Shown in pieces: positions 33,288-46,900 of a DNA stretch of 64,000 bases (the first letter of the stretch is position 1; the number at the start of each line of letters is the position of its first letter). A program made the position numbers and the translations under genes. Origin of the DNA: Ectocarpus siliculosus. Taxonomy: Eukaryota; Sar; Phaeophyceae; Ectocarpales; Ectocarpaceae. The DNA is taken from assembly GCA_000310025.1 (NCBI GenBank), contig FN648444.1:34940-98939 (forward strand), in the 5' to 3' direction. Below the pieces are notes generated by a model that searched no databases, was not told the DNA's origin, and worked only from the letters and a program-made list of their open reading frames with translations.

Positions 33288-36200
33288 ATCTCCAGCCTGG
33301 AGCAAGCGGTAGAAATTACAGGAGGTTTAGACAGCCTTAGTCCCAGCGTTTCGAGTTCACCAAAACTACTTTGCAACGGCAGAGTACCGCACAACGGGCC
33401 TCGGGTCATGGCGACACCGACGAATGTCCCCGCCTCACTGTCAAAGCAAGGCAACAACATTAAATGTTCTTCGCTGCGTGTTCCCGCGAGTTAATAGGGG
33501 GAAGCCTTCCTTGAGTATCAACGACGTGTACCATTGTGTGGACGACATGTATCGCGATGATGCTTCGACGGGTATTGAAAGCAAGATCTCCAACGCGCAC
33601 GTGAGTACAACCAAGAAATCCTTGCTCTGTGGTAGTGCCTTTGAAACCGAAAAGTAGACACAATTCAACCACGAATTTCCAGCCATTTAACTCATGGTGG
33701 ATGTCAGGACTTGTCCTCATCTAGCCTTTTGCACACTACAGGTTCTTGTGGACAAAAATGACCTTGCAGAGGGAAGATTGCTTCAGACAAACCCGAGCCC
33801 TTCCTGGCAAGGAACAGGAGCACTGGCGAACATTTCTCTGTCTCTAGCTTTTCAACGAACTGACCGGTGTCAAGAATGATAGAGAGGCATAGCGCGACGT
33901 AGCGAGACGGTGCAGCTTTCGAGGGTATCAACCAAAAAACACGGTCACATAACATCCTTCGGAGCGATGAGGGCACAAGCCTGGAGGAGATGCCAGTCGC
34001 GTCCCATCCACTCCTTCCCTGTCCTTGCGATGGTTCTCGCCCGCAATCGCAGGAAAGCGCCAAGGATCTCCAAGCTCTACTCCACGCCTGGAACATGGAG
34101 TCGTTCAACCACACACAAACCAGACAGGTGCGATACACATGCAACGTAAGCTCATATACACCCGCCGCTTAGGCCGCGTTGGGAGAAGTGGCCCTGAAAG
34201 ACGTGTTCGCTGCAACAACTTCTGCAGTCACCATATTGTAGAAGAATTCGGGAGTGGAATAAGAAAAGAGTGAAACGGTGTTCATACTTTGTGACGTTAT
34301 TCCGGGCTTATGAAACACCATGCTCCGCGAACCCTCACTGCTGATGCCGGCGAAGGCTCTTAAGGTCATCCATCGGCTGGAAATGAGTCGTCGCAAGGGC
34401 GTTGAGGGCCTGCGGAAGGAGCAAGACCGGCAGGTGCGATTCCCACAACCTTGCGATGCCGCCAGCTATGTGGACATTTTTGCTATACGTGTAGAAGGGC
34501 AGCCCACTTCCTGCAACCGTTCGGCCGTTGCTAATCGACCACGTCTGCACAGAAGACTTGGCAGTGCCACGTATATTGCTTTCGTACGTCGCAGCGGCAA
34601 GACAACGATGGGGGAGGGCACTTCTTCGGGCGCACAGTGAAAACAATGTCTAGCCCTCTACAGAAGCTGAGATGCGGTAGCCGCTACGGTGCTTTCCCGC
34701 TCCCGTTTAACACCAACTTGCCCACCAGCGAAATAGTTCGTGGATGTGCGGAGACCCTCATCAGCCCTTTGCTACGTTGAGAGCTCTCCCGTTTCCAGTT
34801 GGCTGCGCTGACGTAATAATGGTCCATTGAGCATCATGCTGAAGGCCTTGACAACTAGTTTGTCTCAGTACACGTGGTGGGTATCCCGACTCTACGAGGG
34901 CGAAACTGCTTCGCCGACCGAGTCTCCACAAGCAATTCTGTATTGATTCTGCCTGAAACTGGATACTTTGGCCTGCAGAAAGAAGACTTCATTACGGAGA
35001 GCGTTCTGCGGTTGATACAAGGCTCGGATGAACCTAATGGAGGTCCACACGAAAGCAGTGGCGTTGGATGCAGTGCAAGTGCGGACGAGAGAGGGAGTGG
35101 AGAGAATCGTCTCAGCGGCGGAGCTTGCAACCCACTCGTTTGGCAGGCTAGCAATGCCGGATTGGTAGATAAGAAGGTGCTCGGGGAATCGTAGACCAGT
35201 CACCATCGTCCCCGTTTCCCACATTGTCTCCATCATGACCGACTTTTTGACTCTACATCGATATTTTCCTACTTGTTTCTAGTCTCCATGTCCTGGGCAG
35301 AATCGACCCACGTCCGTGGGCACAACGACGCCAATGAGATTCTGACGGCAAAGGTAGAGATGGTAGCTCAGCAACATATCCCCATTTCTACGATGGGTGG
35401 TGATCGTTTCGCTACCCCGAGCTACGTATAGGCTGTACCTCGCCGGGCGGCAGATTATATCTTGGTTCACAGTGCTGAGGGGGAAATATCTTTTTGGGCT
35501 TTCTTGGGGTCTGTCAAGCTGACCACTTGTTGACGAAAGGGCACCGGTAGGAACCGATTGCGCTCTCTACGTACCAGCCGTCGATTGAAGCCGACGGCGG
35601 GCTCCCCTTGTTTCGCTGGCAGGTGGCGAAACTAAGAGTGCAATCCATCAGCTACCCGGGGGCTCTGAACGCGTCAAGGAAGCATTCCGCCACCCACGGC
35701 TACGGGTGAGACCTGAAGAATGTATTAGGGGATGATGGTGATCGAAAATGGCATACCCAACCACTGCCGAAATAATGCTTGCGTTGGCGACGCATGACAA
35801 GCACCCCCTCGATCCCCTGCGCGGCAATCTTACACATAGCAAGCAACTGAAGAAACATGACGTTTATCCTCTTCCTCTTGGGTCTATCTCGCGGTGATTG
35901 AATCCGCTTGTGGTTTCAACAATTGTGCCATCAGGGGTACCCAGGACGACCCTTGGGAAGTCTCCCAAGGGCTGGCAGGCAGGGAGGCGATTTCTTGTCG
36001 ACGAGGACTTGCCAATCGTCCCAACTCGAACGAAGAGCTTCCTGTCACAGTGGTGGCCATGCCTAAGGTTTGAGGGGCCGACAGAAGTATCGTTTTTCCT
36101 CGACTGCCCTGGTGTCGTGACTATTGCGCGACACGTGAAAGGGTCTAGAGCAATGTATGCATACCACGCGATGCGGGAATCTAGCGAAGGCACAGATGTC

Positions 36201-37918
36201 GGTCACTGATCTAGAGAGCGTCCTCGAGAAGTTTATTTGCGTCTTATGCGTGCCCAGAAGTTCTTGAGATCCTAGTGTTCTTTTGGAGTACCGGAAACAA
36301 CGAAAGAGGGCACATTGCTGCGACCGGAGAAGCTACGTGAGTCCGCACGATTGCGCGTGGATACCGTAACTACTTCGACGAAGAAACGAGCAGGAGTGCT
36401 TCGGCTCACATCGTGGATCGTGCATACCATGCTGCTGCTCGCGATCTTTATAGTCAAACTACATGGCTAGAGTTATGAAAGAAGCCGGCCTGCTTTCCCA
36501 AGAGCCGTGACATGTTCATATCCTTACTGCGTTGCGTGGTATTCCGGTACAGGTAGAGACGGGATATTCGGCAAGAGAAAAGCTGTGGAGAGCTTTCCTA
36601 GCCCACAGGCAGCTGGCCCTTGGCAGGTAAGACGAGAACCTATTGCGAAATTGTCATCGACCGAACCTGATCTGCGTCTCAGATTCTGACTAAGAGGAAA
36701 ACGCGGCACTCCATCGAGATCATTGTATTGTCCAAGATCATGATGGCCATCTTGAGCGGAACTTCAGGGCCTCGGATACGACAACGGACCGACCGCTGAG
36801 CGACCCCACAGACCAAATGTACAACCCCGAAGGAGCTTCAACCACGAATCAACGCGTCGTCGATGAATCAACACGAAATGAGTGAGGATTGCTTCGGCCT
36901 GTTCGTTTTCATCTCTCCGTCGTTTTGCTCGTGGTCCCGGCAGTTGTGTGTTGCGCTCCTTCGGCGTTGCTGATCGCGATCCGAATGAGACGCTCTTCTA
37001 CTTCGAGTATGTTAGGGCCAGGTGAGACATATCGTGCATCAATGGTACCGTCACCCTTCGTGCGAACTCCAAGACAGCGAGCAAGCTACATATCTCCCCA
37101 TCTGAAACATCAACCGTCGTGGGTGGCGCGCTTTCGAACGGTTCCGGGTAAGCGATGCTTTGTGGATCGTCAGGCAGCCGACCTGGACAACAAGCATGCT
37201 TGGCGGGTAGCTCGATACCGCCGTTAGTTCGAGTTACACACTACTTGAAGTCAGGCCGGGAACAATCTCGCCCGACAATTCTGCTGTTCGCACAGACACA
37301 CGCATAGCATCGAGTGTCCGTGCTGCTCGTGCGACAACCCTCGATCCCGCTGCGTGGTGTCCTTACTCAAAAAAAGAACGGCCAACATCCGGAGTGCGTC
37401 CTAGATGAAGACTGAGGTGGCCTGCTGGGTTGAGGTCGATGCCAAGATACCTTGTTGGGATTTTGAGGGGGAACAGGTCGGCACTTGTAACAACGACCCG
37501 TCTCGAGGGCGGTAAATATTTGGACTTTCTTCGCGCTCGAAACTTAACCCCTCCCAACCCCAAACTATTCAAAAACGCAGGCCAGCTTCAGTCTTGCTTT
37601 CGCGAAGGCGTTTGCACGAAGGAGAGCTGCTCTTCCGTCATTGGGCTAGGTGAAGGTGTTTGTTGGTGTACTATTGTGCACAAGCAAGTAATGAGTTTGC
37701 GGCCCAGCGTCCAGCGCGTCAATGGGAAATGTACGAAATATGCTTGCGACCGTTGTAGCCCCGTGGAGCATATTCCAAAACAGCGCAAAGGTCGTCCGGA
37801 CTCATGTTGAAGCTCTGAACGAGGGGCACTGAATGACGAAACTGTCCTTCACGAGAGGTTCGTGTATTGAAAACCTCACCGAAATAAAGTGTTGCCGCAT
37901 GCCAGACAATAACCAGAA

Positions 37919-38683
37919 TTGGCAAGTGTACGGCTGGCAGGATGTCCTATCAAAGCCGTCTACCCCCACGAGCTCCAAAAGCTGGAATTTCGCCTGAACA
38001 AATCTCATATGCCCGCCGTCGACTTGAATGTGTACCTGGCCCTGACCATTTTCAGAGGTGCTCTTGCATGCGTGGCGCAGTTGTCGGAGCAGAGTACGTT
38101 TACGTTGGAGAGGCGGATATCCACGGCCAATCTCATGATAGGCGAACAGGTGCGTGGTGTGCAGCGAACATTCACGGCCGGGGCTCGTTTCGAGGGCCGA
38201 CTTTCATGCTCACGACTGCATTCACCCATTCGGCACCACAGGCCAAGTGGGTCGCTTTCCGACGTTACGGTGGGCGAAGACCCCGGCATGATAAGTGAAA
38301 TCTATACGACAAAATATCTGACGTTAGTTGCTTCAGGGAATGCAGTGCAGGGTGAAAACACCGCAGAATCTCGGCGCGTGCAGTTAAGAGTTATCTGGAT
38401 GCATTTCTTCAACGCTTTGATGGCGGCGGGCACTGCAACTTACCGGGTCCAAACCTGTCATACCCTAAAAAAAAATGCATGTGCTGTCCGTGTTTGGTAT
38501 GGCGTTGTGATCACGACAGACATTACTTGTCTGTACCACTGTAGGCGGCCTTGCACCCCAAGTGCACCACTCGAAACCTGGTTGGAAAATATCGCCTCGG
38601 ATTGCAGCAGATCTCGGGTCAGTAGCCTCTCTCAGAAACATCTATCAGCAGACTGTGCTGACCTGCTCTTCCTACCCGACTAA
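37919..38683 (+). CDS. unidentified 254-codon open frame, low support
   Basis: Longest plus frame in the region; its first codon is not a convincing ATG start. It contains LDVNVYLAL-like hydrophobic stretches and no motif recognised. Composition is not clearly coding and splice signals are unclear, so it may be chance or part of a decayed element. Confidence 0.15.
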   Translation: MASVRLAGCPIKAVYPHELQKLEFRLNKSHMPAVDLNVYLALTIFRGALACVAQLSEQSTFTLERRISTANLMIGEQVRGVQRTFTAGARFEGRLSCSRLHSPIRHHRPSGSLSDVTVGEDPGMISEIYTTKYLTLVASGNAVQGENTAESRRVQLRVIWMHFFNALMAAGTATYRVQTCHTLKKNACAVRVWYGVVITTDITCLYHCRRPCTPSAPLETWLENIASDCSRSRVSSLSQKHLSADCADLLFLPD

Positions 38684-38859
38684 TTGCGGAACACTATTAA
38701 TTAAGGGGTGCGTGCTGCGCTTGGGTGGCCTTCGCTGGGGCGCCGAGATCCACGGAGTAGGACAAGCGACGGAGACTGCGCTGCGGCGGAGAGATACCGA
38801 TCTTTGCCTCGGGCTCGCAGAAACGCTCGAGGTGAGCAGTTTCCGGTCCTGATCATATT

Positions 38860-39330
38860 GGTACTTCCGATGGGAAGTTCCATGGGCATCCCACAATCGC
38901 GTCTCATTGGAGTGTGGGAAGGCCCATGGGGTGCATGGAACGGCCGATGGCACTCCCCACATGGAGAGCTCATGGGACGAGTGTGACGTGCAACTAATAA
39001 TAATAGGACGTCCCTGGGGTGTCTCACGCGTCGCATGAGCACGCATCCCATGGGCGTGCCACATGAGACCGGCATCGCAGCTGCCCGCCCCCGCCCGTGG
39101 GCAGGCGCTGCCCATAGGACTCCCATGGGACGCTTCCGGGTTGTTGTAACTGTAGCCCAAAACGTGAGAAAACACTGGTAGCCCCTGGCGTTTATCCATG
39201 CCACCTGGGAAACGTGGGATGGCCCATGGGACGTGTTGGACGGCCCACGGGACGGCCGTGGGACACCCCACTGTGTGACCCATGGGACGTCCCGTGGGAC
39301 GGTTGCGTTGGACATCCCTCAGGTCCCATC
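38860..39330. repeat. cluster of CCATGGG palindromes and GGGACG units
   Basis: At least seven occurrences of CCATGGG or CCCATGGGA variants lie near 38880, 38927, 39045, 39121, 39222 and 39280, interleaved with GGGACG and GGACGG. Units are irregular (20-60 bp) and occur in both orientations because the core is palindromic. Neighbouring DNA has no such density. Confidence 0.55.
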
Positions 39331-40975
39331 AGTCGTTTAGCGCGCCACATATACCCCACCACAAGTACATGTACCTGGGCGGCTGATTGGGGATTTCTGG
39401 GAAACGTTCGGTGCGTGGACCATGGATGTTGTTGTTCGGCTGTCCTTGAAGTTGTAAATGTCTCACGTCGGCGGAGCTGAACAACATAGTGAGTGTTCGT
39501 CAAGTTGGCGAAAGTTCGCAAGGGTGCATCGCATACGCAGCAATCTTCCTCTGTTTGACTATAGTCTACGCACCAAACGTGCAATACCTCACACGTGGTA
39601 GGGACTTCTGGGGTTTGGACGCTCCAAAGATGATGATGAGACCGGGGCGGAGGACAACAACCCGGCAGACTCCAAGGAGCTGGGATCTAATACACAGGAC
39701 AAGATGTCGCTGATGCTCGTCAACGTTTTGTCGTGGCTGCGTCTTCCGGCAGGGTCCAGGTAAGGCGCTTGCCGAGCGAAAACAATCGCAACAGGAGTAT
39801 CATGGGGGTGCGAATCCACAGATCGGTGCTTCAAGCAAAACATGTGGTAGATGTTAGCCTAAAATTGCCGTGCGCGACGTAGACATCCCAATAGTCCCAC
39901 CTAAACCGACGAAAGGAACACTTGAGGCTGATCAACTCAAGGCATGATACCCTCAGTGTCTTTCAAATGCGACCGAATGCCCCGCCGCAAATACACAGGG
40001 AAGGGATCACACTGAAAGGACTTCTAGGACACCAGTACTTCGCCCCGCTTCGGCACACGGACGTTGAAAGCGAGATACCGAGCGCATGGAAAACCCTGAT
40101 GGATCAAGGGAAAGAGGTTTAGCTACAATACAAGTACCGAAACTCCAGTTCGGAGAGTTGTAAACAATCCGTATGCGCGTCAAACGTGTAGGGAAACAGG
40201 GAACGACGCTGCTGCTTAGTCATGTTCATATTGCAGAATCATTATTCCTACGCTGTTGGCGTCGAGGGTGTGCATTTGAGACGCTTCCGCTGGCCCCTTG
40301 CCGAAACATCTACTCTTCAGATCTCAGGAGGCGGAAATGGGTTCAGGGCTCCTTCAACACCATGAGGCATGCTGCATAAAGTAGGGAACCACGGAATACT
40401 TTGCACCAAGCGAGCAGTTCAAAAATCCAACCCAGGAGCCATTTCTTCGGCAGCTGAGGAGGACCCTGATACATCTCGACAGAGCGCCACTACGTTTACA
40501 AAAACAACGGTGGCTTTGCTATCTGGTGGGAGCCGTTGTGCACGGCTACAAAAACTGTCACCTACCCGATTTTCCAACCGCCATCCACATCTCTCACCAA
40601 CCCCTACGGATGAGGAAGACGCGCCAGGCAAGGAATATTGCAACTTGCGAGGCGGCCTGGAACGGGAAACCACACTAGAACACACGCATTCTCCCCCACC
40701 CACCCCCGGAGATAGAAAACGTAGTGTGCATAGCGACGGTTGTCTCCTTCATCGCCATCGCCGTAGCACTTCTGATGCCACAAGTCGAACAAATATCGCA
40801 TCTTCTGCTGCGGAGCACCCGATGACACAAACACCACGCAGTTGTCTAGACTCTCACAACAACCTTTCTACACCCGATAAACGCGTGCAGTCCCGCCATC
40901 AACGTCCAGACCACGGGTGGTCGCAGGCAGGCAATCATACATCTGGCCGAGCCAATCCCAAGCCTTTCGCCTAGG

Positions 40976-43900
40976 CTAGCTGTTTCGGCCAATGGCTTCG
41001 ACGAGTCCGTCCCTGCTGGTCATCCCCCAATAGCTGCCGATCACCTCTCGCGTCCACACCTGTCCCCTCTTGCTCTCCTCGGACCCGAACTTTGTGAACC
41101 GGTAGCGGTACATGTCCGCCTTGACGTACCTGAAACCGGAAAGGGGCGGACACAAAGTGGTAGCCTACGTGGGTGATTTGAGGTGGGCCAAACCTTCTGC
41201 CCCCACACCGAAGTGTTCGCGAAATTCAGCACTCGAAGAAAACGAGGTGAGCAACCGTGGCTAGAGTCGCCGATGGAAACACAGCATGGACAGAAGGCAG
41301 CACGTAACGCTCCCTCTAAAAAAATGAAAGAAAGCCGCACACCCAAACGCAAATGTGTTCGTACAGCATCGTGGGCCATGCATGCCCTGATCGTCAAAGC
41401 ATCAAAACAGGCTTTTGACAAGACCCAGGAATGCTGGTCTTCTCTAGTTTTGCCGCCGCCCGTCGCGTCCCCCCCGAAGAGGCTGGAGTTCTACGGGGAG
41501 GGACTTCAGCTTTTCGTCTTAGATGTCACGAGGACATCGGGCCTGGGCTCAACCTTGACGAGAACATGGACCCAAGGCTCGGATATTTTGAAATAACGTT
41601 GGGTTGGGGACACGGTCAATCGTGCGCTGCTTTCGACAGTAAGCGACGAACTACTGTAGGTCGAGACGTGCTCGGTAGACGAGCACCCATCACGAAGGTG
41701 AAACTTTGATTCATGCACTGTATTATCACTCAACCATGAGATCGAGATGTGCTCGGTGGACGAGAAACCATCACACGAAGGTGAAGTTTTGAATTATGCA
41801 GGTCATCACTCAACCATAAACACACAATGAAGTACACAAATGGCAAAAAATATTCGGAACAAGGTGCGGTGTTTGCAAGGCTTCCTCTCACTTTGGTGGC
41901 TCCTTTCCCAAGAACGGGTTGGTCTTCATCAGCTTGGAAACCTGCCACGGAGGCACGGTAGACGACGGGCACCGAACGAGCCGAAGTCCATTATGGTCGC
42001 GTGGGTAAGACTTGAGGTTCGAGTTGGTGTGGAATGGATGATATGTGTTGGGAGGTAGGGTCTAGGGTACGGCCAAGGGGTTTAAGGGTGCAGGCATTGA
42101 AACGGAGGAGCTGCACAGCAGTGCCGCACGAATGCGGCCACTGCAGCACCACCTGCTCTACGGCTAACGATAACGTAACACTGCATCGTGCGACGGCCAG
42201 ATACTCCCAAGCACACTTTTACTGTCCTCCTCAAACAATGAAACCCACAGCATGAAAAACTCATGCACGAGCCGCTCAACACCCCCCAATCGGCAAAGCA
42301 CGACCCGGCACCGCTTTCTATTGTGCCGCCCCACGGAGAAAATCTTGAACACATTTTCGTGGGTCAACTCTCTACAAGCCCGTGGGCACCCTCCACCGAG
42401 CCACACCAGGCAATGCCAACCACCCATCCCAACGTTGCAACGTCTCCACCAATAGTCTATACGTTTCGCAGCCGAAGTTCGGCAGAGAGTGTCTTCCAGC
42501 GTGTCACCTCGCGGTCGTTGTCGACAAGCTTGAGCAGGAGTCGAGGGAACCAAGCGCTGAAGCGCCGGTGGCCCAGAGCCGCTATCCAGAGGCACCAGTC
42601 CAGACGGCGGTGGTACGGTGACACCCACGGGAGGCTCCTGCTCAGGGGACCAGGCTTGGATCGGAACTGATCGTGAACGGGGGTCCAGGCGTACACAACA
42701 ACGAAGTAGGAGATAGGGAAGGGATAACACACCATAAGCCCGGCAAGGTATGGGTCGAACAGCGCGAATAGATGGCGGGAAAATAGGGTCAGGTTCGAGG
42801 ACGGCAACCCGGAGGCCAAAGAAACCACAAGCGTTGCAGCAGCAACCTATCAAAGTTAAACCGGAGTTTTCATAAATAAACTTGAAAACGAGTTTGAAAA
42901 CGAAGGGAGCCAGTTATGGCGGTCGGTACGCGAAAAGGGCGGAAAGAGAATAATTGCTCCTACCTCTCCCGTCCCGGACACGTCGTACCTAAAGGCTAGC
43001 GTTGCACGAGAACAGATAGGGATCCATTGCCATTTGGCACCTCCCTCTACGTAGCCGGCCGTCGCCGCAAATCCCTCTACATTCCCGAACAAAAACAAAC
43101 GTCAATACTGACCTCGTACTCTCGCCATGCCGTGTTCTCTCCGTCGTATTCCAACGCCCCCTTGATGATGATCTCCGGTCGAGCCTGCTCAAGTTTTAAC
43201 GATTCATTCGTAGCCTTCAGTTTCTACCCAAAACATTCTACAGTAGAAACACATCGCGAATGGAAGCCGGGGTTTGTCACTGTGGCGTCCCACGTTGTGC
43301 CGGAATCTAGCAGGACGGCAAAAGCCGCAAGGCGGACGCTAGCGAGCTTCCCGAGTGACCCCAGACCATGACCACAAGAGAGAAAGTCGAAAATACGCCG
43401 TCGACCTGCCAATGCCAACACCGCCCGCACACGAAAAACACCTGTCACGCCCAGGCTGCACGCAACGCGTCCGAGGGCGGCGTATCCCGCCGTCTCGGAC
43501 GAGCCGGCATCGGGGAAAACATCTGGCGATGTACAGCCTCGTAAAAAAACAAGGCACGGAAATGCGACCAATGCCGGGTCCGAGATAAACACCATGGCAC
43601 TGCTGCGCACCTTGCTGATGCTGCCGAAAGCACCGTACGTGTTGACAATCCGCAGGGGCTCGAAGGCCCGGTTCATGGACTGCTTTTTCGATGCCATGTT
43701 TCGCACCACCGGCGCGGAGAGACACCCCACCACCCCCACCAGAAACCAGCTCGCGAACGAGCGAATGATTGGCGGCGTCACGCCGACCGAAGCGGCCTCG
43801 GCAACGCTTCGTGCGGCCCCGGGGAATAGCCATGCCAAGGCCCTGCCGGCACCATACGAAGCACGATGCGGGGGGGGGTCATTTGCTTGCTCGCCTTCGC

Positions 43901-46900
43901 CCTTCGGTCATCATCGCGCTCCCGTTTCGGGGACGGATTTACCATTCCTACTCCTAGCTGAGGGTGCGCAAAACCAAGCCAATGACCAGGTGTTTGGATT
44001 TGCTTGGTTGTGGTTGAATGCCTCGGGCGCGGTGCCATATTGAAGTGTCAACATGTAGACGTAGGTGGGAGATGCAGAACCATCCTAAAATACTTGCGAA
44101 TGGACTGTTCGACTCGAACGCGCGATCTCCTCATATTGTCCAGTGTCGACGACGAAAAAAAAAAGCTTCTGAACATTTGGAGAGAGATCCCCCTCATCGT
44201 TCCCACCATTTCCACCGCCACAAGCGGAGCTACAGCATGTCCAACCAACCTACAAGCACATCCAGATCCGAACCTGCCCCATTTGTCATTTTCGCTCGCC
44301 TGTCATCGAAGCACCAGATGAAGGGGAGGATTGTCAAGTAATTCAGGAACGACAGGTTACCAGAGATGATGATGGCGAGCTGGAAACCGGTCTGAATCCC
44401 CCCGGCCAGCAAGCTCAGGGCACGAACCGGTGCTAGCAGCAGCCACGACGCCCCGAGCTCCACGATGTGGTTCATCGCCGTCTCAAACCTGCCGCCACGT
44501 AGCAAACAACAAGAGTTGCTCTAAGGATGTGCAAACATGGCACATGTGCACATATGGCGCATCACATGCGTAGACACGCGTACGGGAACAGGACACACAC
44601 TAGCCTTCCCATCTGCCACTGCTGAGATTGTTGACAGATGTTCTCGATAGAGCTTTTGCGAGTAGGCCATCTTCTTGGCACCTAGGTCAGCGCAGAAATG
44701 TTTGCGTGGCACAAACCACGGGCATGTCGGACGTGGAGAGAAGAAAGCAACGGTAGTGCTGGACCGACCAGGTACACAAGACGCCGTAGGACTGGCCGGC
44801 ATGGACACCTGTGAAACTTCTTGGGCGCTTGGTGCAGGAAGTAAGAGATCGGGTTCGGCAGCGGCTGCGTCTCGTAGTGGTAGTCCATCGCCGTGAGGTC
44901 CTTCCAAACCTTGTCCCCCCTGATCTTGATCAGACCCGCCCCTGCTCTCCGCACAGCAGTATAGACACAACAAACACGCCAAGATCAACGAGGAGAAAAG
45001 GGCGGCGAGGGTACATCGGTACACATACGAAACACCGGGACTACCTGAAATAGTTGCGTGTACGCCAAACATCTATTCGGCTGGGTAGAGGCGCACACAT
45101 AAAAGCACCCTCAACACCTCCACGTGGTACAAGAGTACCTTAGCGTAACTGTGACCGTACCGTACTCTATAACAGTGCTTTTCCGCGGGTGGTCGTACCA
45201 GAGGAATCCAATGGCAGCACACATGGTTTACAAAAGCAACCTCCTACCCCACCCCCCGTTGCCTGCGAGCGGCGTCTGTAGGGGGGGGTATTTGTTCGCA
45301 AAGGAATAAGCGGACACGCGCCAGCTCGCTTGCCCCGACCGTCCGAGCACTACGCAAGCAAAACCAGGCACGTACTCTGCACCGTCAAACGAGGACACCA
45401 CCGATCACACTCGCGGTAAGCAGATACCGCGGCGGGGCGGGGACCTCCGTAGTGCCTCGATTTGTCCACCACCTTCATAGGAACGAAACAGCTGGCATCC
45501 GCCACCGCTCAACCGGTACTACTGAAGCCCCCTCCCCCTCGCTCCGCTCGAACGCACCGAACATGATGCGGAAGGCAAGCCATTTGTACAGCCAGGGGAT
45601 GACAGCGGGAGGTGGGCAGGTCGCCGGAAAAGGCTGGAGGGATAGGAGGGGCACCGCGAACGCGGTGAGGAACGCCGTCTCCAGGAGCTGGTTTTCCCAG
45701 CCGAAACCGTACCTGGAGCGGGGGGCGGGGCAAGTGATCAACAGCGATGCGGTGCGGCGACGAAGGATTCGAGTGAGACGGGAAGACTGAAAAACGCCTA
45801 CATGTTGCCCAAAAAACGCAAATCTGCGCGATGATTTCGGGGTTAAAGGTGCCGACCATGCGCTGAAAAATCAGCAAGGAGTGCGGAGAGAGCTGAAAGG
45901 TTGGCAGCAGATTGGTTATCGACCTATCCTCCTCTTCCACGTGCAAACAAGAAGCCAAATACCGGTCTATCCCCATGTAAGGCGCAAAAGGTGAATTCAC
46001 GTAGGCAAACAAGGATAAGAGACCCAGAGAAAAGAACTGCGCAAGCCCTGTTGATCCGAAACGATTCGCCGCGAATACTTGAGGAAGAGTTGCTGGTCGC
46101 GGCACTGGCCAAGGGGATCAACTCGGCAATTGCGCGCGGTAAATTCAGCTCTGCATAGCCGGTCGATCGGAGAGCTGCATGGCCGAAAACAATGTCGTGG
46201 TCCGGTGAAAACGCAACATCGTTAGCCCTTCCCGTGGCAGACCAAGAGATACGCCTGCTCAACATACAACACACAAAGGGCGAACTAGAGAGCTGCGAAC
46301 ACACTTGCCAGTGCTGCCCCACGTTGGCCAGCGTGTGGTACAGCACCCAAAGCGCGAGGATGATCGGCAGGTTGGCAGCACCCAGCAGCGTTACAAGGAT
46401 CGACAGGGACAGCCCGATAACCGCCGTTCGCTTGAGCCACGGGTCGAGAGCAGCCTGTGAGCCAAACGCAGGAAAAGGCAAACATCCGAAAACACATGCA
46501 CGCAGGTCGGCCGGGCCCGCTGACTAGAAACACTGCTGCGCGCGTTTTTTGTCCCGCTGTACCGAGTGAAGTATTTCATTTGTCAGTTAGTTGGCGAGAT
46601 CGATGCAAATTCAAGAAACACGTGCAGACAGGCTTTTTGCGCATGCGTCAATGTTCTTCGCAACAGCAGCTATAAGCTGCTTATAAATCTACTGCGGTAA
46701 ACCCCCCTTTCATGTTGAACCGTACGATGCGTTTACACGTATTTCCAGTCCGACCGTTCAAACACTTTTAGCCTGTTGGGATTCTCTTCTAACCAATAGC
46801 GTAGAAAACACTTCCGACGCCACGTACGGGGGCAGGGGCGGAGGGAGGGCACGGTTCACGACAGACAGTAGTCGCACAAGTGGTGTAGGTGTGTTTTTAC

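Larger units (their letters stand above)
31755..40975. other. 9-kb region with no firm gene, probably decayed repeats
   Basis: Frames of 60-250 codons are scattered on both strands without consistent splice signals or recognisable domains. The most coding-like are listed separately (32745-33287 plus, 37919-38683 plus). The minus frame at 37363-37572 contains LKIPTRYLGIDLNPAG, faintly like the reverse-transcriptase end of Copia elements, but neighbouring frames do not extend the match. Other structures are the hairpin at 33163-33224 and the CCATGGG cluster at 38860-39330. Confidence 0.4.

Noticed and set aside
37363-37572. Copia reverse-transcriptase fragment
   Set aside because: LKIPTRYLGIDLNPAGHLSL is suggestive but the adjacent frames carry no catalytic Y-x-D-D or RNase H motif.
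40369-40974. 201-codon plus frame next to the LMF stop codon
   Set aside because: Most likely antisense to the LMF 3' UTR; Ser/Thr/His-rich without motif.
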